64,000 nt of DNA. Origin: Massilia agrisoli. GTDB lineage: Bacteria; Pseudomonadota; Gammaproteobacteria; Burkholderiales; Burkholderiaceae_D. Positions within the stretch are counted from its first letter, which is position 1, and each line of letters begins with the position of its first letter. The notes beneath the pieces were generated by a model. It did not search any database, was not told the DNA's origin, and worked only from the letters and a program-made list of their open reading frames with translations. A program made the position numbers and the translations under genes. The stretch lies in NCBI RefSeq assembly GCF_020831365.1, contig NZ_JAJHPV010000020.1, positions 186,001 through 250,000 of the forward strand. The letters are read 5' to 3'. Positions 63,850-64,000 of this stretch are shown here, one piece after another.

Positions 63850-63914
63850 CCGGCCCCTCATTCGATCCAAAATCAGCCAGGTGCCACGCACCGTTATCGA
63901 TTGGAGTTTTTTTC

Positions 63915-64000
63915 ATGTTTGCTAAAGATCACACGCTCGCCAATGTCGACCCGGATTTGTGGGACGCTATCCAGAAGGAAAACACCCGCCAGCAGGATCA
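63915..64000 (+). CDS. glyA: Serine hydroxymethyltransferase, 5' end
   Basis: The first 28 codons are present, MFAKDHTLANVDPDLWDAIQ then KENTRQQD, which match the N-terminus of GlyA. The enzyme interconverts serine and glycine with transfer of a one-carbon unit to tetrahydrofolate. GGAG at 63903-63906 is the ribosome site. Controlled by the ZTP riboswitch upstream. The rest lies outside the window. Confidence 0.9.
   Translation, partial: MFAKDHTLANVDPDLWDAIQKENTRQQD

Overview
The window is a stretch of ordinary chromosome from a GC-rich betaproteobacterium. Gene content points to Oxalobacteraceae of the Massilia/Telluria/Duganella/Janthinobacterium type: a cysI-DUF934-cysH-cysD-cysN-cobA operon opposite cysB, a betaproteobacterial trimeric porin, a complete Wsp chemosensory operon, a ybgC-tol-pal-cpoB operon and the start of glyA. 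The genus assignment is inferred from gene order and protein character, not from a search. No prophage, integrase, insertion sequence or CRISPR array was seen.

Layout. 0-0.4 kb: hemP with a Fur box and promoter, and the first codons of a downstream gene. 1-8.8 kb: assimilatory sulfate reduction, from ATP sulfurylase (CysDN) through APS reductase (CysH) to siroheme sulfite reductase (CysI) and SUMT for siroheme, with CysB divergent. 9-13.5 kb: a porin and a signalling block of two histidine kinases plus one LytTR regulator. 13.8-21 kb: a DHH phosphoesterase, a PAS-GGDEF-EAL protein with a damaged EAL site, a nitronate monooxygenase, YajQ and MurB. 20.3-28.8 kb: wspR-F-E-D-C-B-A read on the minus strand, five of its six junctions tightly coupled. 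28.9-34.4 kb: argG, argF, rsgA, a pterin dehydratase, an M48 protease and orn. 34.4-45.4 kb: mostly poorly characterised proteins, including a membrane-anchored patatin, a tiny charged ORF, SrkA and a 756-residue coiled coil. 45.4-50 kb: an RND efflux pair behind an elaborate promoter. 50-57 kb: a threonine-rich lipoprotein, NAD(P)H-hydrate dehydratase, a cystine symporter and a metzincin-like protease. 57.3-62.7 kb: tRNA-Lys and the Tol-Pal operon. 62.8-64 kb: an SDR and the 5' end of glyA behind a ZTP riboswitch.

Two themes link the genes. Cyclic di-GMP is made by WspR and probably by the GGDEF protein at 14.7 kb; YajQ is a proposed c-di-GMP binder, and Orn clears its breakdown product pGpG. 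Sulfur supply is represented by the cys operon and by a TcyP-type cystine carrier at 53 kb.

The most notable non-coding signals are: the ZTP riboswitch before glyA (63.7 kb); three GCAYTTCA direct repeats spaced exactly 21 bp, followed by a palindrome over the -35 box, before the RND operon (45.4-45.5 kb); a consensus promoter and strong terminator on tRNA-Lys; and a family of GGGGTC(A/T)GACCCC palindromes at three loci (38.1, 57.2 and 62.8 kb). Starts were moved inward from the longest possible frame wherever a ribosome site, a promoter or codon use argued for it.
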